The position numbers and the translations under genes are program-made. Below, in pieces: positions 51,961 through 60,757 of a DNA stretch of 64,000 bases. This DNA comes from Methylorubrum rhodinum (GTDB lineage Bacteria > Pseudomonadota > Alphaproteobacteria > Rhizobiales > Beijerinckiaceae), in the NCBI RefSeq assembly GCF_014199935.1, contig NZ_JACHOP010000023.1, positions 1 to 64,000 on the forward strand, given 5' to 3'. The notes under the pieces were generated by a model, which was not told where the DNA came from, did no database searches, and saw nothing but the letters and a program-made list of their open reading frames with translations. Within the stretch, counting starts at the first letter, position 1, and every line of letters begins with the position of its first letter.

Positions 51961-53001
51961 ATGACACCCGCACTCTTCGGACGCACCGCCGCGGGCGAGG
52001 CGGTCACCCGCCACGCGCTGGTGCGCGGGACGATGCGGGTCGAGATCATCACCTACGGCGCGGCGATCACCGCCATCAAGGTGCCGGACCACGACGGGCG
52101 ATCCGCCAACGTCGTGCTCGCCCTCGATTCGGTCGAGGCCTACGAGACGGTGAGCCCTCATTTCGGCGCGGTGGCGGGCCGCTACGCCAACCGCATCGCG
52201 GGCGGGCGCTTCGCCCTCGACGGTCGGTCCTACACGCTCCCGGTCAACGCCCCGCCCAACACCCTGCACGGCGGCTCCGCCGGGTTCGGCAAGCGCAACT
52301 GGCGCGTCGCCGCCGCCGATGCCACGCGGTTGGCGCTCGCCCGGCGCAGCCCGGACGGGGAGGAGGGATTTCCGGGCGACCTCGATGTCGAGGTGGTCTA
52401 CAGCCTGCCCGAGGACGGCACCCTGCGGATCGACTACCGCGCCTGGAGCGACGAGCCGACGGTCGTGAACCTGACCAATCACAGCTACTTCAACCTCGCC
52501 GGCGAAGGTTCCGGCGACGTGTTCGGCCACGAGGTCACTGTCTTCGCCGACGCCTTCACGCCGACCGACGCGACCCAGGTCCCGACAGGAGAGATCCGCC
52601 CGGTGGAGGGCACGCCGTTCGACTTCCGTGAGCCGGCCCGGCTCGGCGCCCGCATCCGCACGGGCGACCCGCAGATCGTGATCGCCAAGGGCTACGACCA
52701 CAATTTCGTGCTGCGCGGGCCCGCCGACACTCTGCGCCCGGCGGCGACCTGCACCGATCCGGTGAGTGGGCGGCGCCTGGAGGTCGCGACCACGCAGCCC
52801 GGCTTGCAACTCTACACCGGCAACAACCTCGACGGCACGCTGGTCGGTCCCTCCGGCCGCACCTACCGCTCCGGCGACGGCGTCTGCTTCGAGACGCAAG
52901 GATTTTCCGACGCCCCGAACCGGCCGGAGTTTCCGAGCACCGTGATCCGGCCGGGGCAGCGGTTCGTGTCGAGCACGACGTATCGTTTTTCGACGGTGTG
53001 A
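51961..53001 (+). CDS. galM: Aldose 1-epimerase
   Basis: Interconverts alpha and beta anomers of hexoses. 346 residues, the usual GalM length. Substrate and catalytic motifs: GRYANRIAGGRF, NAPPNTLHGG, the histidine in NLTNHSYFNLAG, YDHNFVL, and the catalytic glutamate in FETQGFSDAPNRPEFPS. GGAGACGCCGC precedes ATG 51961. No signal peptide is seen, so cytoplasmic. It stands alone, not in a sugar operon. Confidence 0.95.
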   Translation: MTPALFGRTAAGEAVTRHALVRGTMRVEIITYGAAITAIKVPDHDGRSANVVLALDSVEAYETVSPHFGAVAGRYANRIAGGRFALDGRSYTLPVNAPPNTLHGGSAGFGKRNWRVAAADATRLALARRSPDGEEGFPGDLDVEVVYSLPEDGTLRIDYRAWSDEPTVVNLTNHSYFNLAGEGSGDVFGHEVTVFADAFTPTDATQVPTGEIRPVEGTPFDFREPARLGARIRTGDPQIVIAKGYDHNFVLRGPADTLRPAATCTDPVSGRRLEVATTQPGLQLYTGNNLDGTLVGPSGRTYRSGDGVCFETQGFSDAPNRPEFPSTVIRPGQRFVSSTTYRFSTV

Positions 53002-53303
53002 CGGCGACCTTCTCTTGCGCTTCCGACGACACGCGCCGTCGACACGAGGCGAAGCCGAAGCGATCCGGAATGCGACGGTCACGAAATTGGTTCGACATCT
53101 TCGAAAGGATTGATTTCAATCAACGCCGCGATCTTGTCCGACCGTGCGGAGCCCTGGATTGCCGACGCCTGCGTCTCGCAGTGACGATGTGGCGTTGCCT
53201 GCGCCGCGACAGCGAGCCTGAGCGACGCCGCTCTGCCGACCGGACCGACCGCGTCCCGATCCCTGCGACGCAGTGGCGCCGTCCTTGACATCCCACCACC
53301 GTG
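53002..53303. other. Intergenic region between galM and the GbsR-type regulator
   Basis: About 300 bases with no convincing gene. It presumably contains the regulator's promoter; an operator follows immediately at 53304. Confidence 0.35.
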
Positions 53304-53337
53304 ATCCGAAATTTCTGTCATGACCGAAATTTCGGAT
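53304..53337. promoter_or_regulatory. Operator-like inverted repeat over the regulator start codon
   Basis: ATCCGAAATTT (53304-53314) and its exact complement AAATTTCGGAT (53327-53337), 12 bases apart and flanking the ATG at 53320. Each arm contains the smaller dyad CGAAATTTCG or nearly so. Expected for autoregulation by a dimeric winged-helix protein. Confidence 0.65.
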
Positions 53338-53871
53338 ACGCCCCAAAAACTTCCTGCCGCCGTCGAGCGCTTCGTGCTGCACTGGGGCGATCTCGGCGGG
53401 CAGTGGGGGGTGAACCGCTCGGTCGCGCAGATCCACGCGCTGCTCTACCTGTCGGACCATCCGCTCGCCGCCGAGGACATCGCCGGCACGCTCGGCATCG
53501 CCCGCTCCAACGTCTCGACCTCGCTCAAAGAGTTGGCCGGCTGGCATCTGATCCGGCGGGTGCCGGTGCTGGGCGAGCGGCGCGACTTCTACGTCGCCGA
53601 GACCGACCTGTGGGAGATGGTCACCCGTATCGCCGCGGGGCGGAAGGAGCGCGAGATCGATCCGGCCATCGTGGCTCTGCGCGCCTGCGTGGCGGAGGCG
53701 AAGGGCGACCCTACCGTCGGCGCGGTGGCCAACCGCCGCCTCAAGGCGATGCTCGACTTCACCGAGACGCTCGACGGCTGGTACGCGCAGATGCTGCGGG
53801 TGCCGCACAACACGCTGGCGAAGCTGATTCGCCTGGGCGCCGGAATCGTGCGCTACCTGCCGGTCAAATAG
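53320..53871 (+). CDS. GbsR/MarR-family transcriptional regulator
   Basis: A 183-residue winged-helix protein. The DNA-binding part (about 30-95) shows AQIHALLYLSDHPLAAEDIAGTLGIARSNVSTSLKELAGWHLIRRV followed by the wing VLGERRDFYVAE, as in the GbsR branch of MarR regulators that sense choline or related compounds in Bacillus. The C-terminal helices would dimerise. No transporter or dehydrogenase target is adjacent, so the effector is unknown. It is probably autoregulated through the palindrome over its start. Confidence 0.88.
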   Translation: MTEISDTPQKLPAAVERFVLHWGDLGGQWGVNRSVAQIHALLYLSDHPLAAEDIAGTLGIARSNVSTSLKELAGWHLIRRVPVLGERRDFYVAETDLWEMVTRIAAGRKEREIDPAIVALRACVAEAKGDPTVGAVANRRLKAMLDFTETLDGWYAQMLRVPHNTLAKLIRLGAGIVRYLPVK

Positions 53872-53892
53872 GGGGAGGAGATCGCGGACCTT

Positions 53893-54309
53893 TCAGCCCG
53901 CGAGCAAATGCCCGCTCGGCCGGTCGGACCCCCAGATCTTTTCGAGGTTGTAGAAGCCGCGCACCTCGGGGCGAAAGATGTGGACGAGCACGTCGCCCGC
54001 GTCGATCAGCACCCAGTCGCAGGCCGGAAGGCCCTCGACGCGGGCGTTGCCGAAGCCCCGATTCTTCATCTCCTGAATGATCTTGTCGGCGATCGAACCG
54101 ACATGGCGCTGCGAGCGGCCGGAGGCGATGATCATGGTGTCGGCGAGCGAGGTCTTGCCGACGAGGTCGATCTCGACGGTCTCCTCGGCCTTCATCTCGT
54201 CGAGGCAGCCGAGGGCAAGGGCCTTGAGGGCGCCGGACGCGGCGACTTGCGTATCGGAGCCGGTGGCTCCCTGGGAAAGGTGCGCGGACAGGGTCTCGGT
54301 TTCCGTCAA
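53893..54309 (-). CDS. rsfS: Ribosomal silencing factor RsfS
   Basis: Binds ribosomal protein uL14 and blocks subunit joining in starvation. 138 residues with the family core VEIDLVGKTSLADTMIIASGRSQRHVGSIADKI and the C-terminal WVLIDAGDVLVHIFRPEVRGFYNLEKIWG. It usually follows nadD directly in alphaproteobacteria; here nadD (minus strand, 56824-56219) is 1.9 kb upstream with three other genes in between, so rsfS has its own promoter. Confidence 0.95.
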   Translation of the reverse strand: MTETETLSAHLSQGATGSDTQVAASGALKALALGCLDEMKAEETVEIDLVGKTSLADTMIIASGRSQRHVGSIADKIIQEMKNRGFGNARVEGLPACDWVLIDAGDVLVHIFRPEVRGFYNLEKIWGSDRPSGHLLAG

Positions 54310-54902
54310 TCAGCTGTGGCGACACCGCCACGAGCCGAAATTGGCCGCTTTCGACCATCTTTTCAAGCGTGCGCAACGCTCTACAGGCATCCGCTCGACG
54401 GCATGACCCGGCTTTCCGGCCCGTCATGGGCGTCGATCACGGTAAGCGGACACTCGACACCGATCCGCTCCGCGTCCGAGCAGCCTTCCGTCAGCGCGAG
54501 GTCGCCGCACCGTTGTGCCGGCTGTTGGGGTTCGTCGCGTCGGTCACGCCGGAACCTGCACTGGCCGCGGGAAGGTCGTTATTCGGCCTTTTCGACAGGC
54601 TCCCCGGCCGGGTTCCAACACCCAGGGCTCCCGTCCTGACTTCAGGATCGAGATCCTGCTTCCATGCCGTCTCGGCCAGGGACACGGTCGACGACCCGAT
54701 GAGAAGCGGTACAGCCGGCCGTATCACAGGCTCTCCTGCCTGGATTCTTCTTACGCTAATAGGCACGGCGCCACGGGAGATGGGCGGCGGACGTCCCCGC
54801 CTGCCGCCCACCCTGGATCGCCGGTCCGTCACGCGAACTCGGCACCGAGGGCCTCGGGGCAGCTCGACCTTGGCTGATCGTCGCCTCAAGCCCTCGCGTC
54901 GG
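54310..54902. other. Intergenic region upstream of rsfS, no gene recognised
   Basis: Nearly 600 bases. Open frames on both strands have no domain, signal peptide or ribosome binding site. A small dyad CAGGATC-GA-GATCCTG lies at 54643-54658. It must contain the rsfS promoter; otherwise I see nothing. Confidence 0.4.
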
Positions 54903-55154
54903 TCAGCGACGGGGCCCGCCGGTGGTCTGCCCGTACTGACGCGCGGCCGGACGCCGGGACGGCATGCTCGCGTTGCCGGCGTTGGTACTGCTGCGCCGCA
55001 TCCGGTGCCGCTTCATCCGCACCGGCTCGAAGAGGCCGCCGTGATCGGTGCCGAGGCCACTCGACACGGTAATCGGGGCGGCGCTAACCGGTCCCGCCGC
55101 GGTGAGGCCGCCGAGGCCGGCCAGGACGGCGGCGGCGAGAAGCGTCGTCTTCAT
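54903..55154 (-). CDS. Small secreted basic protein, unknown function
   Basis: 83 residues from ATG 55154, with a strong GGGAGAGAG ribosome binding site. Signal peptide MKTTLLAAAVLAGLGGLTAAGPVSAA, then a mature part of about 57 residues, basic (VRMKRHRMRRSSTN), with a Gly/Arg/Gln tail. Family not recognised. It lies 29 bases after the PRC-barrel gene on the same strand and is likely cotranscribed. Confidence 0.65.
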   Translation of the reverse strand: MKTTLLAAAVLAGLGGLTAAGPVSAAPITVSSGLGTDHGGLFEPVRMKRHRMRRSSTNAGNASMPSRRPAARQYGQTTGGPRR

Positions 55155-55183
55155 CGTCTCTCTCCCTATCGATGATCGGTCGA

Positions 55184-55618
55184 TCAGCTCTTCTTCTTGG
55201 AATATTCGAACTTCGGCGCGTTCTTGAGGGTGTCCTTGTCCGTGTCCACGTAGACGGCCCACTTTCCGTCGGCGTTGTGGATCGCGACGCTCGACGGATC
55301 GAGGACGACGTAGCTCTCACCGAGTCCCAGGAAGCCTCCGACGCTGACGACGACGCCGGTGATGGTCCTGCCGTTCTCGATCGCCAGATCCTCGACCTCG
55401 CCCACCGTTTCCTTCTTGTTGTTGTAGACCGTCGTACCGATGAGCTTCGACGACATCACGTCGGCCGGCTTGACGGTGGCGTACTTGATTTTGACGGTGG
55501 CCGTGTTGGCCATCTTCATGCCCGCCTCGGCGCCGGCCACCGGTGCGGCGTTGTCCTGGGCCAAGGCCGGGACGGTGAGGCAGGCGAGCGTCAGGGCTGC
55601 GAGAGTCGGACGGCGCAT
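55184..55618 (-). CDS. Exported PRC-barrel domain protein
   Basis: 144 residues. Signal peptide MRRPTLAALTLACLTVPALAQ, then a single PRC-barrel: VMSSKLIGTTVYNNKKETVGEVEDLAIENGRTITGVVVSVGGFLGLGESYVVLDPSSV. Exported PRC-barrel proteins are common in Methylobacterium and Bradyrhizobium and often stress-induced, but their role is unclear. Start ATG 55618 is chosen for the signal peptide. Confidence 0.88.
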   Translation of the reverse strand: MRRPTLAALTLACLTVPALAQDNAAPVAGAEAGMKMANTATVKIKYATVKPADVMSSKLIGTTVYNNKKETVGEVEDLAIENGRTITGVVVSVGGFLGLGESYVVLDPSSVAIHNADGKWAVYVDTDKDTLKNAPKFEYSKKKS

Positions 55619-55879
55619 CGTCGATTCCTGAATTATCACGGGATATAAAGATCGGAGCAGTCGAAAACCGGAAGTGAGGAAGTCCTGCCTCCGGTTCGAA
55701 GCACGTCCGCTTCTCGATCTGCCCGGCCACAACGACTTTATCCGTCATTCGTTCAGCGATTCCTCGAAAAATTCGGACGCTGCTTGTCATTCCGTTCGGC
55801 TCGTCGCCGTAGGCCGGCGATGGAACGATGGACGGCGCCGGACATTGCTGGAGCAGGCACGACTTTATCCCTGCAAGGA

Positions 55880-56206
55880 ATGTCCAGACCCGTGGTTGCT
55901 CGCAGATTCGGCGCGGCACGCGCTTTCGCAACGGCGATGCTTGTTCTCGGCCCGGCATCGACCGCTCCCGCCCTCGGGCAGTCGGCCGCCAGTCGCATCG
56001 ACCAGCCGACACCCGCCACCCTTCCTCCGGACGTGTCGACGGCTCCGGGGGACACGCAGCGAGAGACGGGGAAGACCGATCCGGTTTCCCCGCCCGGCGC
56101 GCTCCAGTCGTCGACTGACGTGATGGAATCCGGGAAGTCGGTTCAAGGTCGTGACGGCGCGGATCGGATCAACCCGCTTCAGCACCTTCCCAAGGACATG
56201 CGCTGA
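55880..56206 (+). CDS. Probable exported small hydrophilic protein
   Basis: From ATG 55880 an 108-residue product: basic N-terminus, hydrophobic stretch (AFATAMLVLGPASTAPALGQ) that could be a signal peptide, then a low-complexity Pro/Ser/Thr/Asp-rich region and a C-terminal GADRINPLQHLPKDMR. Family not recognised. The ribosome binding site (AAGGA) is very close to the ATG, so an upstream start is possible. Convergent with nadD. Confidence 0.45.
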   Translation: MSRPVVARRFGAARAFATAMLVLGPASTAPALGQSAASRIDQPTPATLPPDVSTAPGDTQRETGKTDPVSPPGALQSSTDVMESGKSVQGRDGADRINPLQHLPKDMR

Positions 56207-56218
56207 CAGTTGCCCCCG

Positions 56219-56824
56219 TCACGCTCCGGCCTCTCCCCTCTCGCGCAAAGCCGTCGAGGACAGGTCCGAGCGGGGACCGTGCAGGAGGGTCCAGGCCGGC
56301 GCCGGACGGGATGCGAGCGAGGCGGCTTCCGCCTCGGGGATCCGGGCCTTCCGGAAGGCTTGCGCCGCCCGCGCCCGCGGGGCCGTCAAGGTGTGGCCCG
56401 GCCGGTCGATCACGGCGACCGGCAGCAGCGAGAGGATCGCCTCGAAGCGGCGCCAGCGATGGAAGGTGGCGAGCGAATCCGCTCCCATGATCCAGACAAA
56501 GCGCAGCGTCGGTCGGCGCCGGACCAGCCAGCGTAGCGTCTCGACCGTGTAGGCGGTGCCGATCTCGGCCTCGAAGCCGGTGACGGCGATGCGCGGATCG
56601 GCGGCGAGCGCGCGGGCGCGCGCCATCCGTTCCTCCAGCGGGGCCAGCACGCCGCGGTCCTTGAGCGGGTTGCCGGGGGTCACGAGCCACCACACCCGGT
56701 CGAGCCGCAACCGCCGCAGGGCGGTCCGGCTGACGTGGAGATGACCCTCATGGGCCGGGTTGAACGAACCCCCGTAGAGGCCGATCCGCAGGCCCGGAGC
56801 GGCCGGCGGCAGACCGTGTTTCAC
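56219..56824 (-). CDS. nadD: Nicotinate-nucleotide adenylyltransferase
   Basis: Makes deamido-NAD from nicotinate mononucleotide and ATP. With GTG 56824 it is 201 residues. The nucleotidyltransferase signature GLYGGSFNPAHEGHLHVSRTA near residue 12 contains the HxGH-type motif, and the ISSTxxR-like LSSTALRERG is at the C-terminus, with FVWIMGADSLATFHRW between. It starts 16 bases after proA. Longer open frame upstream is proA shadow. Confidence 0.94.
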   Translation of the reverse strand: MKHGLPPAAPGLRIGLYGGSFNPAHEGHLHVSRTALRRLRLDRVWWLVTPGNPLKDRGVLAPLEERMARARALAADPRIAVTGFEAEIGTAYTVETLRWLVRRRPTLRFVWIMGADSLATFHRWRRFEAILSLLPVAVIDRPGHTLTAPRARAAQAFRKARIPEAEAASLASRPAPAWTLLHGPRSDLSSTALRERGEAGA

Positions 56825-56840
56825 GCGTTGAAACGGACGA

Positions 56841-58139
56841 TCACGGCCGGGTCTGGCCGCTGCCGTGGACGCGGTACTTGAAGGTCGTGAGTTGCTCGAC
56901 GCCCACGGGGCCGCGGGCGTGCATCCGGCCCGTGGCGATGCCGATCTCGGCGCCGAAGCCGAACTCGCCGCCGTCCGCGAACTGGGTCGAGGCATTGTGG
57001 ACGACGATCGCCGAATCGACCTCGTTGAGGAAGCGGGTGGCGGCATCAACGTCGTCGGTGATGATCGCGTCGGTATGGTGCGAGCCGTTGGCCTCGATAT
57101 GGGCGATGGCCGCGTCCAGCCCGTCGACCACGCGGGCCGAGATGATCGCGTCGAGATACTCGGTGCGCCAGTCGGCCTCGCTCGCCTGCGTCACCCGCGG
57201 GTCGGCGAGGCGGACGGTCTCGTCGCCGCGCACCGCGCAGCCGGATTCCAGCAGCGCCTCGATCAGCGGCTTGAGGTGGGTCCTGGCGACCGCGGCATCG
57301 ACCAGCAGCGTCTCGGCGGCGCCGCAGATGCCGGTGCGGCGCATCTTGCTGTTGAGGAGCACGGTGCGGGCCATGCCAAGATCGGCGGCGGCCGCGACGT
57401 AGACGTGGCAGATGCCGTCGAGATGGGCGAAGACCGGCACCTTGGCCTCGGACTGGACCCGCTCGACGAGGCTGCGCCCGCCACGGGGCACGATCACGTC
57501 GACGCAGCCGTCGAGGCCGGTGAGCATCAGGCCGACCGCCGCGCGGTCGCGGGTCGGGACGAGCTGGATCGCGTCGGCGGGCAGGCCGGAGCGGGACAGC
57601 CCCTCGCTCATCGCCGTGGCGATGGCGGTGGCGGTGCGGTGCGAATCCGATCCGGCGCGCAGGATCGCGGCGTTGCCGGCCTTGAGGCAGAGCGCGCCGG
57701 CATCCGCCGTGACGTTCGGGCGGCTCTCGAAGATCACGCCGACGACGCCGAGCGGCACCGAGATGCGCTCGATCAGGAGACCGTTCGGCCGCTCGAAGGC
57801 GGCGAGCTGGCGCCCGACCGGATCGGGCAGGCCCGCGACCTTCTCCACCGCCTCGGCGATGGCCGAGACGCGGCCCTCGTCCAGCGTCAGCCGGTCGATG
57901 ATCGAGGGCGTGAGGTCCGCCGCCTTGGCGGCCGTGACGTCGCGGGCGTTCTCGCGCAGGATCGTCGGCGCGGCGCCGCGGATGCTCTCGGCCACCGCGC
58001 GGAGCGCGAGGTCCTTGGCCTGGGCGGAGGCGAGCGCGATGCCGCGGCTCGCCGCACGCGCGCGCCGGCCGATCTCGGCCATCTGGGTCGCGAGGTCGTC
58101 GGCACCCGCAAAATCGGACTTGAGGTTCAGGACCGGCAC
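56841..58139 (-). CDS. proA: Gamma-glutamyl phosphate reductase
   Basis: NADPH-dependent second step of proline synthesis. 432 residues from GTG 58139, which has a good AGGGAGG eight bases upstream. Aldehyde-dehydrogenase fold, with the catalytic cysteine in NSKMRRTGICGAAETLLVD. PLGVVGVIFESRPNVTADAGALCLKAGNAAILRAGS is the conserved nucleotide-binding part. Placed between proB and nadD as is usual in alphaproteobacteria. Confidence 0.96.
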   Translation of the reverse strand: MPVLNLKSDFAGADDLATQMAEIGRRARAASRGIALASAQAKDLALRAVAESIRGAAPTILRENARDVTAAKAADLTPSIIDRLTLDEGRVSAIAEAVEKVAGLPDPVGRQLAAFERPNGLLIERISVPLGVVGVIFESRPNVTADAGALCLKAGNAAILRAGSDSHRTATAIATAMSEGLSRSGLPADAIQLVPTRDRAAVGLMLTGLDGCVDVIVPRGGRSLVERVQSEAKVPVFAHLDGICHVYVAAAADLGMARTVLLNSKMRRTGICGAAETLLVDAAVARTHLKPLIEALLESGCAVRGDETVRLADPRVTQASEADWRTEYLDAIISARVVDGLDAAIAHIEANGSHHTDAIITDDVDAATRFLNEVDSAIVVHNASTQFADGGEFGFGAEIGIATGRMHARGPVGVEQLTTFKYRVHGSGQTRP

Positions 58140-58288
58140 CGTTCCCGCCTCCCTTCTGATCGTCTCGTGAGGTCCATATGGACCGATCTGCGCCCCTTTG
58201 CACACCGCGCGGGGATTGAACAAGCGCGCCCGACGCGTTGCCGGCACGATATTTCATCGCACCGACGAAAATAGCGCGATATCTCCGG

Positions 58289-59422
58289 TCAGGCGCCGAC
58301 CATGGCGAGGTCGTCGCGGTGGATCATCTCGGTGCGTCCCGGCTGGGCCGCGCTCGCGGCGATGTCGCGGCTGGAGCGGCCGATGATCGCGACGGCCTCG
58401 GCGCTGTCATAGTTGACGAGGCCGCGGCCGAGCACGCGCCCCTCGGGACCGCGGATCAGCACGGCGTCGCCCTTGGCGAAGCGGCCCTCGATTCCCGTGA
58501 CGCCCACCGGCAGCAGGCTCGCCCCGCCCTCCAGGGCACGGGCGGCGCCGGCATCGACGATGAGCGTGCCCGACGGCTCCAGCGCCCCCGCGATCCAGGT
58601 CTTTCGCGCGGCCGTCGGCGTCGAGCCCGACAGGAACCACGTGCAGCGCCCGCCCTCGCGGATGGTGCGCAGCGGGTTCTTCCGGCGCCCGTCGGCGATG
58701 ACCATGTGGGTGCCGCCGCTGGCGGCGATCTTGGCGGCCTCGACCTTGGTGCGCATGCCGCCCCGCGACAGCTCCGAGGCCGGGCCGCCGGCCATCGCCT
58801 CGATCTCCGGCGTCACCCGCTCGACCACGGGCAGGTGCCGGGCGCTCGGGTCGGTGTGGGGCGGGGCAGTGTAGAGCCCGTCGATGTCGGAGAACAGCAC
58901 CAGCACGTCGGCGCCGATCATGGTGGCGACGCGAGCGGCGAGCCGGTCGTTGTCGCCGTAGCGGATCTCGATGGTCGCCACCGTGTCGTTCTCGTTGACG
59001 ACGGGGACGGCGCGGACTTCCAGCAGCTTCTGGACGGTCGCCCGCGCGTTGAGGTAGCGGCGGCGCTCCTCGGTGTCCTTCGGGGTGACGAGCACCTGAC
59101 CGGCGACGATGCCGTGATGGCCGAGCACCTCGGTCCAGTGGCGGGCGAGCGCGATCTGCCCGACGGCGGCCGAGGCCTGACTCTCCTCCAGCCGCAGCGG
59201 GCCCGGCGGAAGGCCGAGCACGGTGCGGCCGAGCGCGATCGCGCCCGAGGAGACCACGAGGACATCGACGCCCCGCGCATGCAGGTCGGCGATGTCCTCG
59301 GCGAGCGCGGCGAGCCACGCGTGGCGCAGGCGGCCGCGGGCGCTGTCGACGAGCAGGGCGGAGCCGACCTTCACGACGACGCGGCGGAACTCTTCGAGGG
59401 CGGGCGGCTGGAGCACGGTCAT
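58289..59422 (-). CDS. proB: Glutamate 5-kinase
   Basis: Phosphorylates glutamate to start proline synthesis and is feedback-inhibited by proline in the family. 377 residues: amino-acid-kinase domain (about 12-265; VVKVGSALLVD, VLVVSSGAIALG, VVNENDTVATIEIRYGDNDRLAARVA, and GTGGMxTK represented by SRGGMRTKVEAAKIA) and a C-terminal PUA domain (about 285-365). ATG 59422. The gene obg, often upstream of proB in related genomes, is not here. Confidence 0.96.
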   Translation of the reverse strand: MTVLQPPALEEFRRVVVKVGSALLVDSARGRLRHAWLAALAEDIADLHARGVDVLVVSSGAIALGRTVLGLPPGPLRLEESQASAAVGQIALARHWTEVLGHHGIVAGQVLVTPKDTEERRRYLNARATVQKLLEVRAVPVVNENDTVATIEIRYGDNDRLAARVATMIGADVLVLFSDIDGLYTAPPHTDPSARHLPVVERVTPEIEAMAGGPASELSRGGMRTKVEAAKIAASGGTHMVIADGRRKNPLRTIREGGRCTWFLSGSTPTAARKTWIAGALEPSGTLIVDAGAARALEGGASLLPVGVTGIEGRFAKGDAVLIRGPEGRVLGRGLVNYDSAEAVAIIGRSSRDIAASAAQPGRTEMIHRDDLAMVGA

Positions 59423-59607
59423 GACGGGGCGACGCGATGAAGACGCCGTTGCTGTGCCCCAAGCGGGCGGCATTGACCAGACGGCGGCGGCGCATGGGGC
59501 CCGGTTGCAATGCGACAATCCGGTTTTCCCTTCGCGGCACAAATGCGTACAAAGCCGTGAGGCCGACCGCCGCCCGCCGGGGCCGCGGCGTTTGCCGGAG
59601 GGGACCG

Positions 59608-59997
59608 TTGCCCGACATTCGTGCCTGGGACAGCCTGCTTCGGGATCGGCGCATCCTCGTCGTCGAGGACGATTACTTCTGGGCGGACGAGCTCGGCGGC
59701 GGCCTGCGCCGTGCCGGCGCACTGGTCCTCGGCCCGACCGGCACGGTCGCCTCGGCGCTGGAACTGCTCGCGCCGGCGCCCGGCCTCGATGCGGCGGTGA
59801 TCGACATGAACCTGCGCGGCGAGCGGGCCGACCCGGTGGCGGATCGTCTCTTGGCCTTGCGCGTGCCGGTGCTCCTCGTCACCGGCTACGAGTGTACGAG
59901 CCTGACCGAAACCCATGCGGGCCTGCCCTGCCTGGAGAAGCCGGTGGCGCTCGACGCCGTGTTCGGCGCGTTGAGCCGCCTGTTGCCGCCGCGATAG
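59608..59997 (+). CDS. Stand-alone response-regulator receiver protein
   Basis: 129 residues if TTG 59608 is used; a GGAGGGG lies just upstream. The frame is open back to an ATG at 59437, but that part resembles nothing. The receiver fold is clear: RRILVVEDDYFWADELGGGL with the acidic pair, phosphoacceptor Asp66 in DAAVIDMNLRGE, the Thr in VLLVTGYE and Lys in PCLEKPV. There is no output domain and no kinase next to it. Similar single-domain regulators are numerous in Methylobacterium. Confidence 0.85.
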   Translation: MPDIRAWDSLLRDRRILVVEDDYFWADELGGGLRRAGALVLGPTGTVASALELLAPAPGLDAAVIDMNLRGERADPVADRLLALRVPVLLVTGYECTSLTETHAGLPCLEKPVALDAVFGALSRLLPPR

Positions 59998-60107
59998 CCG
60001 GACCGGTCGAAGACCTTCCGTCATCCGGGTCGCCTCACCCCAACGTGAACCGGCCGGTTCCTGCGCATTTGGATCGGGAAGGAGCGGCACCGGGGATAGG
60101 CCGAGCC

Positions 60108-60440
60108 ATGGACGTCGGACGTTGGGTCGCCCTCTACGTCGCCACAGTGGCGGGTGAGGACGCCGACGCTCTCGATCTTCACGCACCCATGTCCGTCCAC
60201 GACCTCGACTCCGTCGAGATGGCGATGGAATTCGAGAAGGCGTTCACCTGCGAAGCCGATCCGGAGCAGTTCCCGCGCGGCGACCGCACGCTCGCCGAAT
60301 TGATCGAGACTCTGCGTGATCGGCTGGCCGTTTGCGGCCCGAGCCTGTCGGGTGATCCGGCGAACCCGCTGTCGAGGCCCTGGTCCGCTCCCTGTCCGGC
60401 TCGATGTCCCGCCCGCCTTCAAGATGCTCATCGAGCATGC
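60108..60440 (+). pseudogene. Acyl-carrier-protein-like module without its own stop
   Basis: ATG 60108 opens about 75 residues of ACP type: VGRWVALYVATVAGEDADAL, then HDLDSVEMAMEFEKAF with Ser35 as the phosphopantetheine site, then DRTLAELIETLRDRLA as the final helix. A free ACP should end there, but no stop codon follows and the frame runs on to 61100 through Arg/Pro-rich nonsense. The end given is approximate. Either the gene lost its stop by a frameshift or the ACP was part of a larger protein whose remains lie downstream in other frames. Confidence 0.6.
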
Positions 60441-60757
60441 GTGCCGGCCGGCGCCCAGCGCCGTCGAGCGGCTCGCCGACACGGCGAGCCTTCCGCAGGA
60501 GCGCCTCGACACCTGCCGGGCCCTGATCGAGGCCGGCGAACTCGAACGCGCGGCCGGCGAACTCGCCGGGCGTGCCGGCGGCGCCCGGCAATCACTGGGT
60601 GCTGGAGATCAACAGTTCACCGGGGATCGGCGATGTCCTCCATCCCTGGAGCGGCGAACCGCAGGACGTGGGCGCGATGCTCGTCGCCTTCCTGCAGCGG
60701 CAGGCGGCGGCCCCGACGACGGCGCCCGCCGCCACGGCATCGCCGCGGCAATTGTAG
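60380..60757 (+). pseudogene. Frame-shifted remnant, C-terminus ATP-grasp-like
   Basis: Two coding-like pieces in different frames. About 60402-60570 gives a helical segment (FKMLIEHACRPAPSAVERLADTASLPQERL..., shown in part). From about 60572 to TAG 60757 comes NHWVLEINSSPGIGDVLHPW then GEPQDVGAMLVAFLQRQ, which matches the end of ATP-grasp ligases of RimK/glutathione synthetase type (the VLEINSSPG metal- and ATP-binding strand). No intact upstream ATP-grasp domain exists. Interpreted as decay or deletion. Confidence 0.5.

Noticed and set aside
54491..54889. Open frames on both strands upstream of rsfS (about 120-132 codons)
   Set aside because: No ribosome binding site, no signal peptide or domain, and composition typical of non-coding GC-rich DNA.
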